Assembly: GCA_049669185.1 (NCBI GenBank) | Contig: JBATKF010000394.1 | Location: forward strand, 1 to 8,940 | Source of the DNA: Thiosocius sp049669185 | Lineage (GTDB): Bacteria; Pseudomonadota; Gammaproteobacteria; Chromatiales; Chromatiaceae | Direction of reading: 5' to 3' | DNA: 8,940 nt | Shown: in pieces, positions 1-4,827 of the stretch | How the letters are laid out: every line of letters starts with the position of its first letter | Position numbering within the stretch: position 1 is the stretch's first letter | The notes under the pieces: model-generated | What the model was told of the DNA's origin: nothing | The model's input: the letters and a program-made list of their open reading frames with translations, nothing else | The model's database searches: none | Made by a program: the position numbers and the translations under genes

Positions 1-360
1 GCTGTAACCACCCGAGTACGGCGCATAACCATAATCGCCGCCCGAATACGGATAGCCGCCATAGCCCGGGTAGCCGCCGTAGCCGCCACCGTAGGGATAG
101 CCACCGCCGTAGCCGCCACCGTAGGGATAGCCACCGCCGTAGCCGCCATAGCCCGGGTAGCCGCCCCAACCACCACCGTAGGGATAGCCGCCATAGCCAT
201 AGCCCGGATAGCCTCCGCCCCATGGGCCGCCGCCCCAGTTGTTGCCCCAACCGCCCATGTTGAATGGGCTGCCGCCCCAAAAGAATGCGTGAGCGCTGGA
301 CGTGGCGAGGATGGCAGCGGCCGCGGCGACGCCGACAAATAGTTTGCGAGATTTGAACAT
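1..360 (-). CDS. Secreted Gly/Tyr/Pro-rich protein, probable sulfur globule protein (5' part only)
   Basis: The reading frame is open from an ATG at 358-360 to the left edge (120 residues visible, no stop), so the C-terminus lies outside the window. The N-terminus is a typical signal peptide: basic start (MFKSRK), an Ala/Val core at residues 8-19, and a probable cleavage site after AHA (23-25). The mature part begins FFWGG and is almost only Gly, Tyr, Pro and Trp, built from units such as GGYPYGGG and GGYPGYGG. Signal peptide plus Gly/Tyr-rich repeats is the character of the sulfur globule envelope proteins (SgpA/B/C) of purple sulfur bacteria, which coat periplasmic sulfur deposits. I infer that role from composition and from memory of the family. 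A generic Gly-rich exported or cell-surface protein is the alternative. The start is supported by a strong Shine-Dalgarno sequence at 367-373 (GGAGGGA, 6 nt spacing). Confidence 0.7.
   Translation of the reverse strand, partial: MFKSRKLFVGVAAAAAILATSSAHAFFWGGSPFNMGGWGNNWGGGPWGGGYPGYGYGGYPYGGGWGGYPGYGGYGGGYPYGGGYGGGYPYGGGYGGYPGYGGYPYSGGDYGYAPYSGGYS
81..140. repeat. Perfect tandem duplication of a 30-bp unit inside the Gly/Tyr-rich gene
   Basis: Bases 81-110 and 111-140 are identical, and the pattern continues for about 8 bases into a third copy. The frame is kept: each copy encodes ten residues of the GGGYPYGGGY type. A second, 18-base repeat flanks the pair (61-78 and 148-165). Identical synonymous codons in both copies suggest a recent slippage or unequal-crossover duplication. 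Confidence 0.9.
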
Positions 361-430
361 CGAAAGTCCCTCCGGTTTGAGGATTGTGAGTTGTTATGAA
401 CCCATCCGCTGCGACAGCATTTCCCACGAG

Positions 431-461
431 GCAGGCGGTTGCACCTTCGTGCAGCGCCTGC
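431..461. repeat. Long imperfect hairpin upstream of the Gly/Tyr-rich gene
   Basis: Two nested inverted repeats form one stem. The outer arms are GCAGGCG (431-437) and CGCCTGC (455-461, sharing its first base with the inner arm). The inner arms are GTTGCAC (438-444) and GTGCAG(C) (449-455), with a CTTC loop. Allowing one G-T pair and one bulged G, about 13 base pairs form. It lies 71-101 bases before the ATG of the gene at 1-360, on that gene's transcribed side. No T-run follows on either strand, so it is not a standard intrinsic terminator. It could be a 5' leader structure or a remnant associated with the neighbouring element. Confidence 0.6.
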
Positions 462-490
462 GAGCGTGATCCGCCGCTGCCGCAAAGAAT

Positions 491-499
491 CTAGTATTC
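491..499 (+). repeat. Terminal inverted repeat with CTAG target (left copy)
   Basis: CTAGTATTC is the exact reverse complement of the copy at 1127-1135. It contains the presumed duplicated TA at 492-493. Similarity between the two ends fades after these 9 bases. Confidence 0.45.
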
Positions 500-501
500 G
501 C

Positions 502-519
502 GAACAGATTACTCTGTTC
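502..519. repeat. Subterminal hairpin over the stop codon of the transposase-like gene
   Basis: GAACAGA (502-508) and TCTGTTC (513-519) form a perfect 7-bp stem with a 4-nt loop. The gene's stop codon (509-511) lies in the loop. No T-run follows. It may act as a weak 3' end or as a transposase-binding structure. Confidence 0.6.
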
Positions 520-1003
520 TGACGCGTTGGTCAGCCGAAGGGTAGGTTTGTCCGTTGGCTGTCTTGTAGCCGAGCTTCGCCGCAGGCTGCCGATATTGTT
601 TCAACAGGCGCTGGCACTGTCTGAGACTGAACTGGATGCCATAGCGCTGGAGAAGATGCCTCTGCAGCAGCTTACCCTGCCACTTCTTGCCGTCGAGGCC
701 AAATTGCGCCGGCGGCCGGCCGAGCTCAACCTGCAGCCGCTTCCATTCGTCGCCCGACAGCTTGGGCGGTCGGCCGGGGCTGGTCTCGTCCATCAAACCG
801 TCGAGGCCCCCATCCACAAAGCGCTTGCGCCAGCGTTCCAGCGTGCGCGTATGCTCGCCCAGCCATTCCGCGACCTGGTTCGGTCGATGTCCCTCGGCGA
901 TTAATAGGACGCACAATGCGCGATAGCAGAAGCGCCGCTCGCGCGATGCGCTCACATGCTGTCTCACCGCACTTCGCAGTTGGGCGATCTCGGGTGTGTC
1001 CAT
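509..1003 (-). CDS. IS630-type transposase, DNA-binding (helix-turn-helix) part only
   Basis: This 164-residue protein has two DNA-binding segments in the order found at the N-terminus of IS630-family transposases. A first helix-turn-helix lies at about residues 28-62 (VAEWLGEHTRTLERWRKRF). A Pro/Arg linker of the SPGRPPKLS type follows at about 73-83. A second winged helix-turn-helix spans about 85-138, ending in the typical YGIQFSLRQCQRLLK. In complete IS630 transposases a DDE catalytic domain of roughly 170-200 residues follows. Here the protein ends after a short tail, and only 148 bases separate its stop from the next gene's start, so no catalytic domain is encoded in any frame nearby. 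It could bind element ends but not transpose on its own. It is either a deletion product or one of the free-standing winged-HTH proteins often annotated near transposons. The ATG at 1001-1003 has a distant AGGA about 11 bases upstream. Confidence 0.8.
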   Translation of the reverse strand: MDTPEIAQLRSAVRQHVSASRERRFCYRALCVLLIAEGHRPNQVAEWLGEHTRTLERWRKRFVDGGLDGLMDETSPGRPPKLSGDEWKRLQVELGRPPAQFGLDGKKWQGKLLQRHLLQRYGIQFSLRQCQRLLKQYRQPAAKLGYKTANGQTYPSADQRVRTE

Positions 1004-1106
1004 GTTTTAATTTGTCCTGGCGCACAGATGCCGCGGAATCTTGTCCGGTTTTTAGTATTAACAAAACGGCATGCTTATCTGGATGCAAACTGGTGAACAC
1101 TTGACC

Positions 1107-1127
1107 CCGGTCAGGAAAACAGACCGG
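1107..1127. repeat. Subterminal hairpin near the other end of the putative element
   Basis: CCGGTC (1107-1112) and GACCGG (1122-1127) form a perfect 6-bp stem with a 9-nt loop, immediately inside the GAATAC end. It mirrors the position of the hairpin at 502-519, though the two stems differ in sequence. Confidence 0.55.
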
Positions 1128-1135
1128 AATACTAG
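1127..1135 (-). repeat. Terminal inverted repeat with CTAG target (right copy)
   Basis: GAATACTAG is the exact reverse complement of 491-499, with the presumed duplicated TA at 1133-1134. It lies upstream of the transposase-like gene in that gene's direction. Confidence 0.45.
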
Positions 1136-1310
1136 GCCAGGGCGCCCGAATCACGACCCCTGTTCGCGCACCCGGGGGAAAACCGGACGCTGAACCCATG
1201 TTCGTTGATCTGGGGCCGCGGCCACGCTGGCCGGCGTTTCTGCACGCACCGGCGGTGCGGCGATTGAACCGGGCTCGGCCTTTGGCGATGCTATCCCTAC
1301 CGGGTTCGGA

Positions 1311-1529
1311 TCACTTGCCGGCAGCCTCTGCCGCCTGCTCCTCGGCCGCATACTTGAGGCGCTGGGCCTTCTTTTTTTCGACTAGCTCGATGTACTCCTT
1401 GGGGGTCATCGAGGCGCCGGTTTCGGGTCGTTTGGTCGGCAGATAATAACCGGCGATCACAGCGACGATGATCGCCAGCAGAAGGATGTAGGTACTGGTG
1501 CGGTCGCGTTTTCTCGGCATGCGACTCAT
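1311..1529 (-). CDS. Small single-pass membrane protein of unknown function
   Basis: This is a 72-residue protein I do not recognise. It has a strongly basic N-terminus (residues 1-12), one hydrophobic helix at about 13-31 (TYILLLAIIVAVIAGYYLP), and a charged C-terminal part rich in Lys, Glu and Ala (about 42-72) that should be a single soluble helix. Positive charges before the helix suggest the N-terminus is in the cytoplasm and the tail in the periplasm. It is read in the same direction as btuCD and starts 52 bases after the btuD stop, so it could be the last gene of that transcript, though a stem-loop lies in the gap. Two starts are possible: ATG at 1527-1529 or at 1518-1520 (69 residues). 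Neither has a clear Shine-Dalgarno sequence. Confidence 0.6.
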   Translation of the reverse strand: MSRMPRKRDRTSTYILLLAIIVAVIAGYYLPTKRPETGASMTPKEYIELVEKKKAQRLKYAAEEQAAEAAGK

Positions 1530-1548
1530 GTTAACAGGGACGCTCGGC

Positions 1549-1580
1549 CGCAGTCATACCGCAACCGGGTGCAGACTGCG
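1549..1580. repeat. Inverted repeat between btuD and the small membrane protein gene
   Basis: CGCAGTC (1549-1555) and GACTGCG (1574-1580) are perfect 7-bp arms around an 18-nt loop. It starts one base after the btuD stop codon on the minus strand. There is no T-run, so it may protect or define the 3' end of the btuD transcript rather than end transcription alone. Confidence 0.4.
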
Positions 1581-1581
1581 C

Positions 1582-2358
1582 TTATAGCCGGGCGGCGAAC
1601 AGTGGGCCGTCGTCCGTGTCGATGCGGCGGATCGGGTGCCCATAGACGGCGCTGAGTAGTGCAGGATCGGCAAGCGTGTGGCGCGGGCCGGCATGCCAGC
1701 CGCCGCGGCCGTTGAGGATCAGCCAGTGGTCGCAGGCACGGTAGGCGATATTGAGATCATGCAGCACCATCAGCATCGCGCGGGTGTCGCTGACGCAGTT
1801 CGCCGCCAGCGCACGCAGGCAGCCCGCCTGGTAGGCGAGGTCGAGATGATTGAGCGGTTCATCCAGCAGCGACAGCCGTGTTTGTTGGGTCAGCAGGCGG
1901 GCGATTTCGACCCGTCGCAACTCGCCACCGGAAAGCGTCGCGAGAGAGCGGTCGGCGAGTGGGTCGAGGTCCAGTGCTGCTATGTACCGCTGGGCGATGG
2001 CGAGGTCGGCGGCGCCCTCCCAGGCCAGCGGGGAGAGATGCGGGTGGCGGCCGCTGAGCACGGTCTCGAGTACGCTGGCGCCGAAGCCGCGGCTGCTGTG
2101 CTGCAGCAGAACGGCGATCTGGCGCGCGCGCTCCCGGGCGCTCAGCGTCTGAAGTTCTGACCCACCCAGCAGGATCTTCCCGGAATGCCCAGCAGGACGC
2201 AGCCCCGCGAGGTGGTGCAGCAGCGTGGTCTTGCCCGCGCCGTTGCGCCCCAGAAGCGCCCAGCACTGGCCCGGTCTGATAGCCAGCTCGAGTCCTTCGC
2301 AGATGGTCTGTTGCTCGATCTGCACGCTGAGCCCGTCAATCTGCAGCAGGCCACTCAT
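1582..2358 (-). CDS. btuD: Cobalamin-type ABC importer, ATP-binding subunit BtuD
   Basis: This 258-residue cytoplasmic ATPase would power import by the adjacent permease. All ABC motifs are present: Walker A GRNGAGKTT (37-45), Q-loop Gln86, signature LSGGE (142-146), Walker B ending LLDEP (164-168), D-loop NHLD (170-173) and switch His200 in VLHDLN. The C-terminus (YGHPIRRIDTDDGPLF) matches the end of E. coli BtuD (YGMNFRRLDIEG) as I recall it, which favours cobalamin over iron-siderophore transport. Length is close to E. coli BtuD (249). The frame is open further upstream, but the ATG at 2356-2358 overlaps the btuC stop by four bases (ATGA), a classic coupled start that gives the normal N-terminus MSGLLQIDGLSV. 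Substrate is inferred; haem or siderophore cannot be excluded. Confidence 0.85.
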   Translation of the reverse strand: MSGLLQIDGLSVQIEQQTICEGLELAIRPGQCWALLGRNGAGKTTLLHHLAGLRPAGHSGKILLGGSELQTLSARERARQIAVLLQHSSRGFGASVLETVLSGRHPHLSPLAWEGAADLAIAQRYIAALDLDPLADRSLATLSGGELRRVEIARLLTQQTRLSLLDEPLNHLDLAYQAGCLRALAANCVSDTRAMLMVLHDLNIAYRACDHWLILNGRGGWHAGPRHTLADPALLSAVYGHPIRRIDTDDGPLFAARL

Positions 2359-3335
2359 CGGTGGGCCTCGCGCTGCAGCAGGAATAAGAATACCGGGACA
2401 CCGAACAGGGCGGTCAGCACACCGACGGGCAGTTGCAGCGGGCTGATCAGGGTGCGTGCCGCGGTATCGGCCAGCACCAGCAGGCTGCCCCCCAGCAGGC
2501 ATGCCGCTGGCAGAAGTACGCGATGATCGTGGCCGCCGAGGCGGCGCACCAGGTGCGGTGTGACCAGTCCGACAAATCCGACTGCCCCGGCCGTGGTTAC
2601 TGCTGCCGCGGTCATTACGGCGGTCAAAAAGAACAGCTCCAGCCGCAGCTGCCTGGTGTCAACGCCGAGCGCCGCCGCCTGCAGCATTCCCTGGGCGGCG
2701 ACATTGAGGTCGCGTGCCCGCCGCAGGGTCAGCAGCAGGCCCGCGCCGAGCAACAGAAGCGGCACCCGTGGTGCGATCGCATCGGCCAGGTCGCCCATGA
2801 GCCAGAACAACATGCCGGGCAGGCGGGCGGCCGGACTGACGCTCAATACGAAACTGATCAGCGCCGACCAGCCGGCCGCGACGATGATCCCGGTCAGCAG
2901 CAGCCGATCGCTGCGCCAGTCGTCGCCGTGACGCGCCAAACCAAACACCATCAGCGTGCTGATCAGCGCGCCGAAGGAGGCGGCCGGGGTATACCAGAGA
3001 CTCGGCAGTCCCAGCAGCATCACCGCCAGCACCGCCGCCGACGCGCCCCCGGAGACTCCCAGCACATAGGGGTCCCCGAGGGGGTTGCGTAACAGCACCT
3101 GGATCAACGCGCCGGCCAGCGCAAGCAGACCGCCGACGGCAAAGGCCGAGAGCGCACGCGGCAGGCGCAGCTCATCGATGATGCGATCGTTGATGCTGCC
3201 GTCGCTGGCCAGCAGGTGTTGCAATATCTCGCCGGGCGGAATGGCCACGCTTCCGATCAGTAGGGCCAGTGCCAGACTGCACCCAGCCAGCACGATACAG
3301 GCGGCCAGCAGCAGGTTTCTGTGCCGGAGTGTCAA
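2355..3335 (-). CDS. btuC: Cobalamin-type ABC importer, permease subunit BtuC (FecCD family)
   Basis: This is an inner-membrane permease of about 10 helices that forms the channel for the BtuD ATPase. FecCD-family signatures are clear: the LRLPRALSAFAVGG stretch, then RNPLGDPYVLGVSGGAS, and near the end GFVGLVTPHLVRRLGGHDHR followed by LPVGVLTALFGVPVF. The segment with DHRVLLP closely resembles E. coli BtuC. The start is uncertain. The TTG at 3333-3335, 14 bases after the upstream HAD stop with GAAGG ahead of it, gives 326 residues, the same as E. coli BtuC, and a (M)TLRHRN start. A GTG at 3408-3410 would give 351 residues with 62 bases of overlap into the HAD gene. The btuD start overlaps the btuC stop, so the two are translationally coupled. 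No BtuF gene and no cobalamin riboswitch is visible nearby. Confidence 0.87.
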   Translation of the reverse strand: MTLRHRNLLLAACIVLAGCSLALALLIGSVAIPPGEILQHLLASDGSINDRIIDELRLPRALSAFAVGGLLALAGALIQVLLRNPLGDPYVLGVSGGASAAVLAVMLLGLPSLWYTPAASFGALISTLMVFGLARHGDDWRSDRLLLTGIIVAAGWSALISFVLSVSPAARLPGMLFWLMGDLADAIAPRVPLLLLGAGLLLTLRRARDLNVAAQGMLQAAALGVDTRQLRLELFFLTAVMTAAAVTTAGAVGFVGLVTPHLVRRLGGHDHRVLLPAACLLGGSLLVLADTAARTLISPLQLPVGVLTALFGVPVFLFLLQREAHR

Positions 3336-3348
3336 CGCAGCGCGGCCT

Positions 3349-4035
3349 TCACAGATGTCGGTGTTCGGCAGGCGCTTGTTTGCCGCGCAGACTGATGATT
3401 GGCCACCCACGTCGTTTCGCCTGATCGGTCAGTATCGGGTCGGGATCTACCGCGACCGGTCGCTCGACCAGCTCGAGCAACGGGAGGTCGTTGTGTGAGT
3501 CGCTGTAGAACGATGCGCCCGCGAGCGTTGTGTCGTGTCGTGTCAGCCAATCCTGCAGTCGGATGACCTTACCCTCACGAAAGCTCGGGGTGCCGGCGAC
3601 GTTGCCGGTGAATCGGCCGTCGACTATCTCTGGGTCGGTGGCGATCAGCTGCGAGATGCCCAAACGCTCGGCAATCGGTGCCGTAACAAAAGCATTGGTC
3701 GCGGTGATGATCATCAGGGTGTCGCCTGCGGCGCGGTGTCGTGCCACCAGGGCCTCGGCGGCCGCGGTGATGAGCGGTTCGATCTTTTCTCGCATGAAGC
3801 GGGCCCGCCAGGAATGCAGATCCTGCATCCGATGCTGGGCGAGCGGTCGCAGCGAAAACCTCAGGAATGCCAAGATGTCCAGGCGTCCTTCGCGGTACTC
3901 GGCAAAAAAACGCGCGTTCTCGCGTTCGTAACTCGGGCCGTCTACAACGCCCAATTCGGCGAGGAATTGCCCCCAGAGATAGTCCGAGTCGCCGGCAAGC
4001 AAGGTGTTGTCCAGGTCGAATATGGCCAAAGGCAT
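3349..4035 (-). CDS. HAD-superfamily IB phosphatase (SerB-like)
   Basis: This 228-residue soluble phosphatase would hydrolyse a small phosphomonoester through an aspartyl-phosphate. Motif I is DLDNT (7-11: Asp7 nucleophile, Asp9 acid/base). A C1-type helical cap follows at about 15-85. Motif II is Thr111 in IITAT, motif III is Lys156 in FREGKV, and motif IV is DSHND (179-183) for Mg2+. All catalytic positions are intact. The arrangement and length fit the HAD-IB group of SerB-like hydrolases. A relative sits beside rppH-ptsP in Pseudomonas (PA0335), so the neighbourhood is conserved. The substrate cannot be read from the sequence. The ATG at 4033-4035 gives the standard N-terminus MPLAIFDLDNT and follows CAGGG with 8-nt spacing; the frame is open upstream but without family-like sequence. 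It is the first gene of the minus-strand HAD-btuC-btuD unit. Confidence 0.87.
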   Translation of the reverse strand: MPLAIFDLDNTLLAGDSDYLWGQFLAELGVVDGPSYERENARFFAEYREGRLDILAFLRFSLRPLAQHRMQDLHSWRARFMREKIEPLITAAAEALVARHRAAGDTLMIITATNAFVTAPIAERLGISQLIATDPEIVDGRFTGNVAGTPSFREGKVIRLQDWLTRHDTTLAGASFYSDSHNDLPLLELVERPVAVDPDPILTDQAKRRGWPIISLRGKQAPAEHRHL

Positions 4036-4062
4036 GGAAAAAGCCCTGCGGTGGGGATTTTT

Positions 4063-4072
4063 TGCAGCTGCA
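4063..4072. promoter_or_regulatory. Ten-base palindrome upstream of the HAD gene
   Basis: TGCAGCTGCA is a perfect palindrome 28-37 bases before the HAD start. It sits just after a minus-strand TATAGT-like hexamer (4077-4082 read in reverse), near where a HAD-btuCD transcript might begin. An operator role is a guess from position. Confidence 0.25.
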
Positions 4073-4093
4073 CAACTATACAGGATTTCTTTT

Positions 4094-4109
4094 ATAAGCA
4101 ATGGCTTAT
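4094..4109. promoter_or_regulatory. Inverted repeat ATAAGC-N4-GCTTAT, candidate operator in the divergent promoter region
   Basis: Perfect 6-bp arms (4094-4099 and 4104-4109) surround AATG. The site lies near the middle of the 151-base gap between the divergent HAD and rppH genes, in the most AT-rich part. On the minus strand it overlaps TTGCTT, which lies 15 bases before a TATAGT hexamer, so a bound protein could block HAD-btuCD transcription. This is unproven. Confidence 0.35.
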
Positions 4110-4164
4110 GGTATGCCCGGGCTTGCGGGTGGCGGCCTTGCTGTGAAAAACTACCAGAACCGAA

Positions 4165-4169
4165 AAGGA
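4165..4169 (+). promoter_or_regulatory. Possible ribosome binding site bearing on the rppH start
   Basis: AAGGA lies 5 bases before an in-frame TTG (4175-4177) and 17 bases before the family-consistent GTG (4187-4189). The spacing favours the TTG, which would add four residues (MVPV) to RppH; homology favours the GTG. Confidence 0.35.
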
Positions 4170-4186
4170 CGGCTTTGGTTCCAGTT

Positions 4187-4711
4187 GTGATTGACTCAGA
4201 CGGTTTTCGGCCGAATGTGGGGATCATCCTCTGCAATGACCAGAACCGCCTCTTCTGGGGTCGTCGTGTAGGGCAGAACGCCTGGCAGTTTCCGCAAGGT
4301 GGAATCCATGCCGACGAGACGCCGGAGCAGGCGATGTTTCGTGAATTGCAGGAGGAGGTCGGCCTGCTGCCGGAACACGTCGATCTGTTGGGCTCCACCG
4401 ATCGCTGGTTGCGCTATCGTCTGCCCAAGCGCTTTATTCGTCGTCACTCCCACCCGGTCTGCATTGGGCAAAAGCAACGCTGGTTCTTGTTGCGGGTGCA
4501 CTGTCGCGAGAGCGATTTTTGCCTCGACTCCTGCGAAAAGCCCGAGTTCGACAGCTGGCGCTGGGTGACGTTTTGGCAACCGGTAAGCGAGGTGATTTAT
4601 TTCAAACGGCGTGTCTACGAACGTGCGCTCGAGGAGCTTGCGCCGCTATTGTTCCCCAATGGCGTGCCGACCCGTCCCGCAGGCAGTCCTTTACGCCAGC
4701 AAGGCCGCTGA
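4187..4711 (+). CDS. rppH: RNA pyrophosphohydrolase RppH (NudH, Nudix family)
   Basis: This enzyme removes pyrophosphate from the 5' end of mRNA, which opens transcripts to RNase E, and relatives also hydrolyse diadenosine polyphosphates. The 174-residue protein follows E. coli RppH almost position by position: (M)IDSDGFRPNVGII at the start, WQFPQGGI at 33-40, then the Nudix box (38-60) with G38, E44, R52-E53-L54, E56-E57 and G59. The metal-binding glutamates 53, 56 and 57 are intact. Later family blocks are WLRYRLPKR, PVCIGQKQRWFLL and PEFDSWRWV. The start is the GTG at 4187-4189 by homology; a TTG twelve bases upstream has the better-placed Shine-Dalgarno sequence. It is the first gene of the plus-strand pair with ptsP, 116 bases away, and is divergent from the HAD gene. 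Confidence 0.95.
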   Translation: MIDSDGFRPNVGIILCNDQNRLFWGRRVGQNAWQFPQGGIHADETPEQAMFRELQEEVGLLPEHVDLLGSTDRWLRYRLPKRFIRRHSHPVCIGQKQRWFLLRVHCRESDFCLDSCEKPEFDSWRWVTFWQPVSEVIYFKRRVYERALEELAPLLFPNGVPTRPAGSPLRQQGR

Positions 4712-4827
4712 ATCGTCACGACTCGCCGCGAGTAGCGCGTTGGACGCCTGGGTGGTTTGCCGACTAGCCCGTTGGCGCCCGGCCAATCATTCCCGCGACC
4801 TCACACCTGAGCCCGGTCCTGCCGAGT

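Larger units (their letters stand above)
494..1132 (-). mobile_element. Putative small IS630-like element, or internally deleted remnant
   Basis: The 639-bp stretch starts GTATTC and ends GAATAC, and both ends sit in the tetranucleotide CTAG (491-494 and 1132-1135). IS630 is known to insert at the TA of CTAG and duplicate the TA, which would produce exactly C-TA-[GTATTC...GAATAC]-TA-G. The single gene inside (minus strand) carries IS630-type DNA-binding domains, and its stop is only 15 bases from one end. Against a complete element: IS630 members are usually about 1.1 kb, there is no DDE domain, only 6 bases (9 counting the duplicated CTA) match between the ends, and about 129 bases separate the gene start from its upstream end. 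The boundaries are therefore tentative. Confidence 0.45.
1004..1310. other. Gene-poor stretch between the transposase-like gene and the small membrane protein gene
   Basis: These 307 bases hold the right end of the putative element (to 1132) and about 180 bases beyond it with no convincing gene. A minus-strand frame at 1151-1351 is open but Pro/Ala/Arg-rich and overlaps the end of the small membrane protein gene, and I do not regard it as real. No RNA gene or T-run terminator was seen. Confidence 0.6.

Noticed and set aside
61..165. CRISPR-like repeated DNA at the left edge
   Set aside because: The repeats are directly tandem with no unique spacers and keep an open reading frame of Gly/Tyr units.
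527..904. Plus-strand open frame inside the transposase-like gene
   Set aside because: It is the antisense shadow of the minus-strand helix-turn-helix gene, which has recognisable domain structure.
1151..1351. Minus-strand 66-residue frame after the small membrane protein
   Set aside because: It is low-complexity Pro/Ala/Arg sequence, overlaps the preceding gene by 41 bases in another frame, and has no Shine-Dalgarno sequence. I considered a frameshifted continuation of the small gene but saw no support.
2433..3092. Plus-strand 219-residue frame opposite btuC
   Set aside because: Gln/Ala/Arg-rich shadow of the btuC membrane-protein codons.
4036..4186. Cobalamin riboswitch upstream of the HAD-btuCD unit
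   Set aside because: The gap is only 151 bases, shorter than a typical cobalamin riboswitch, and no B12-box sequence was seen.
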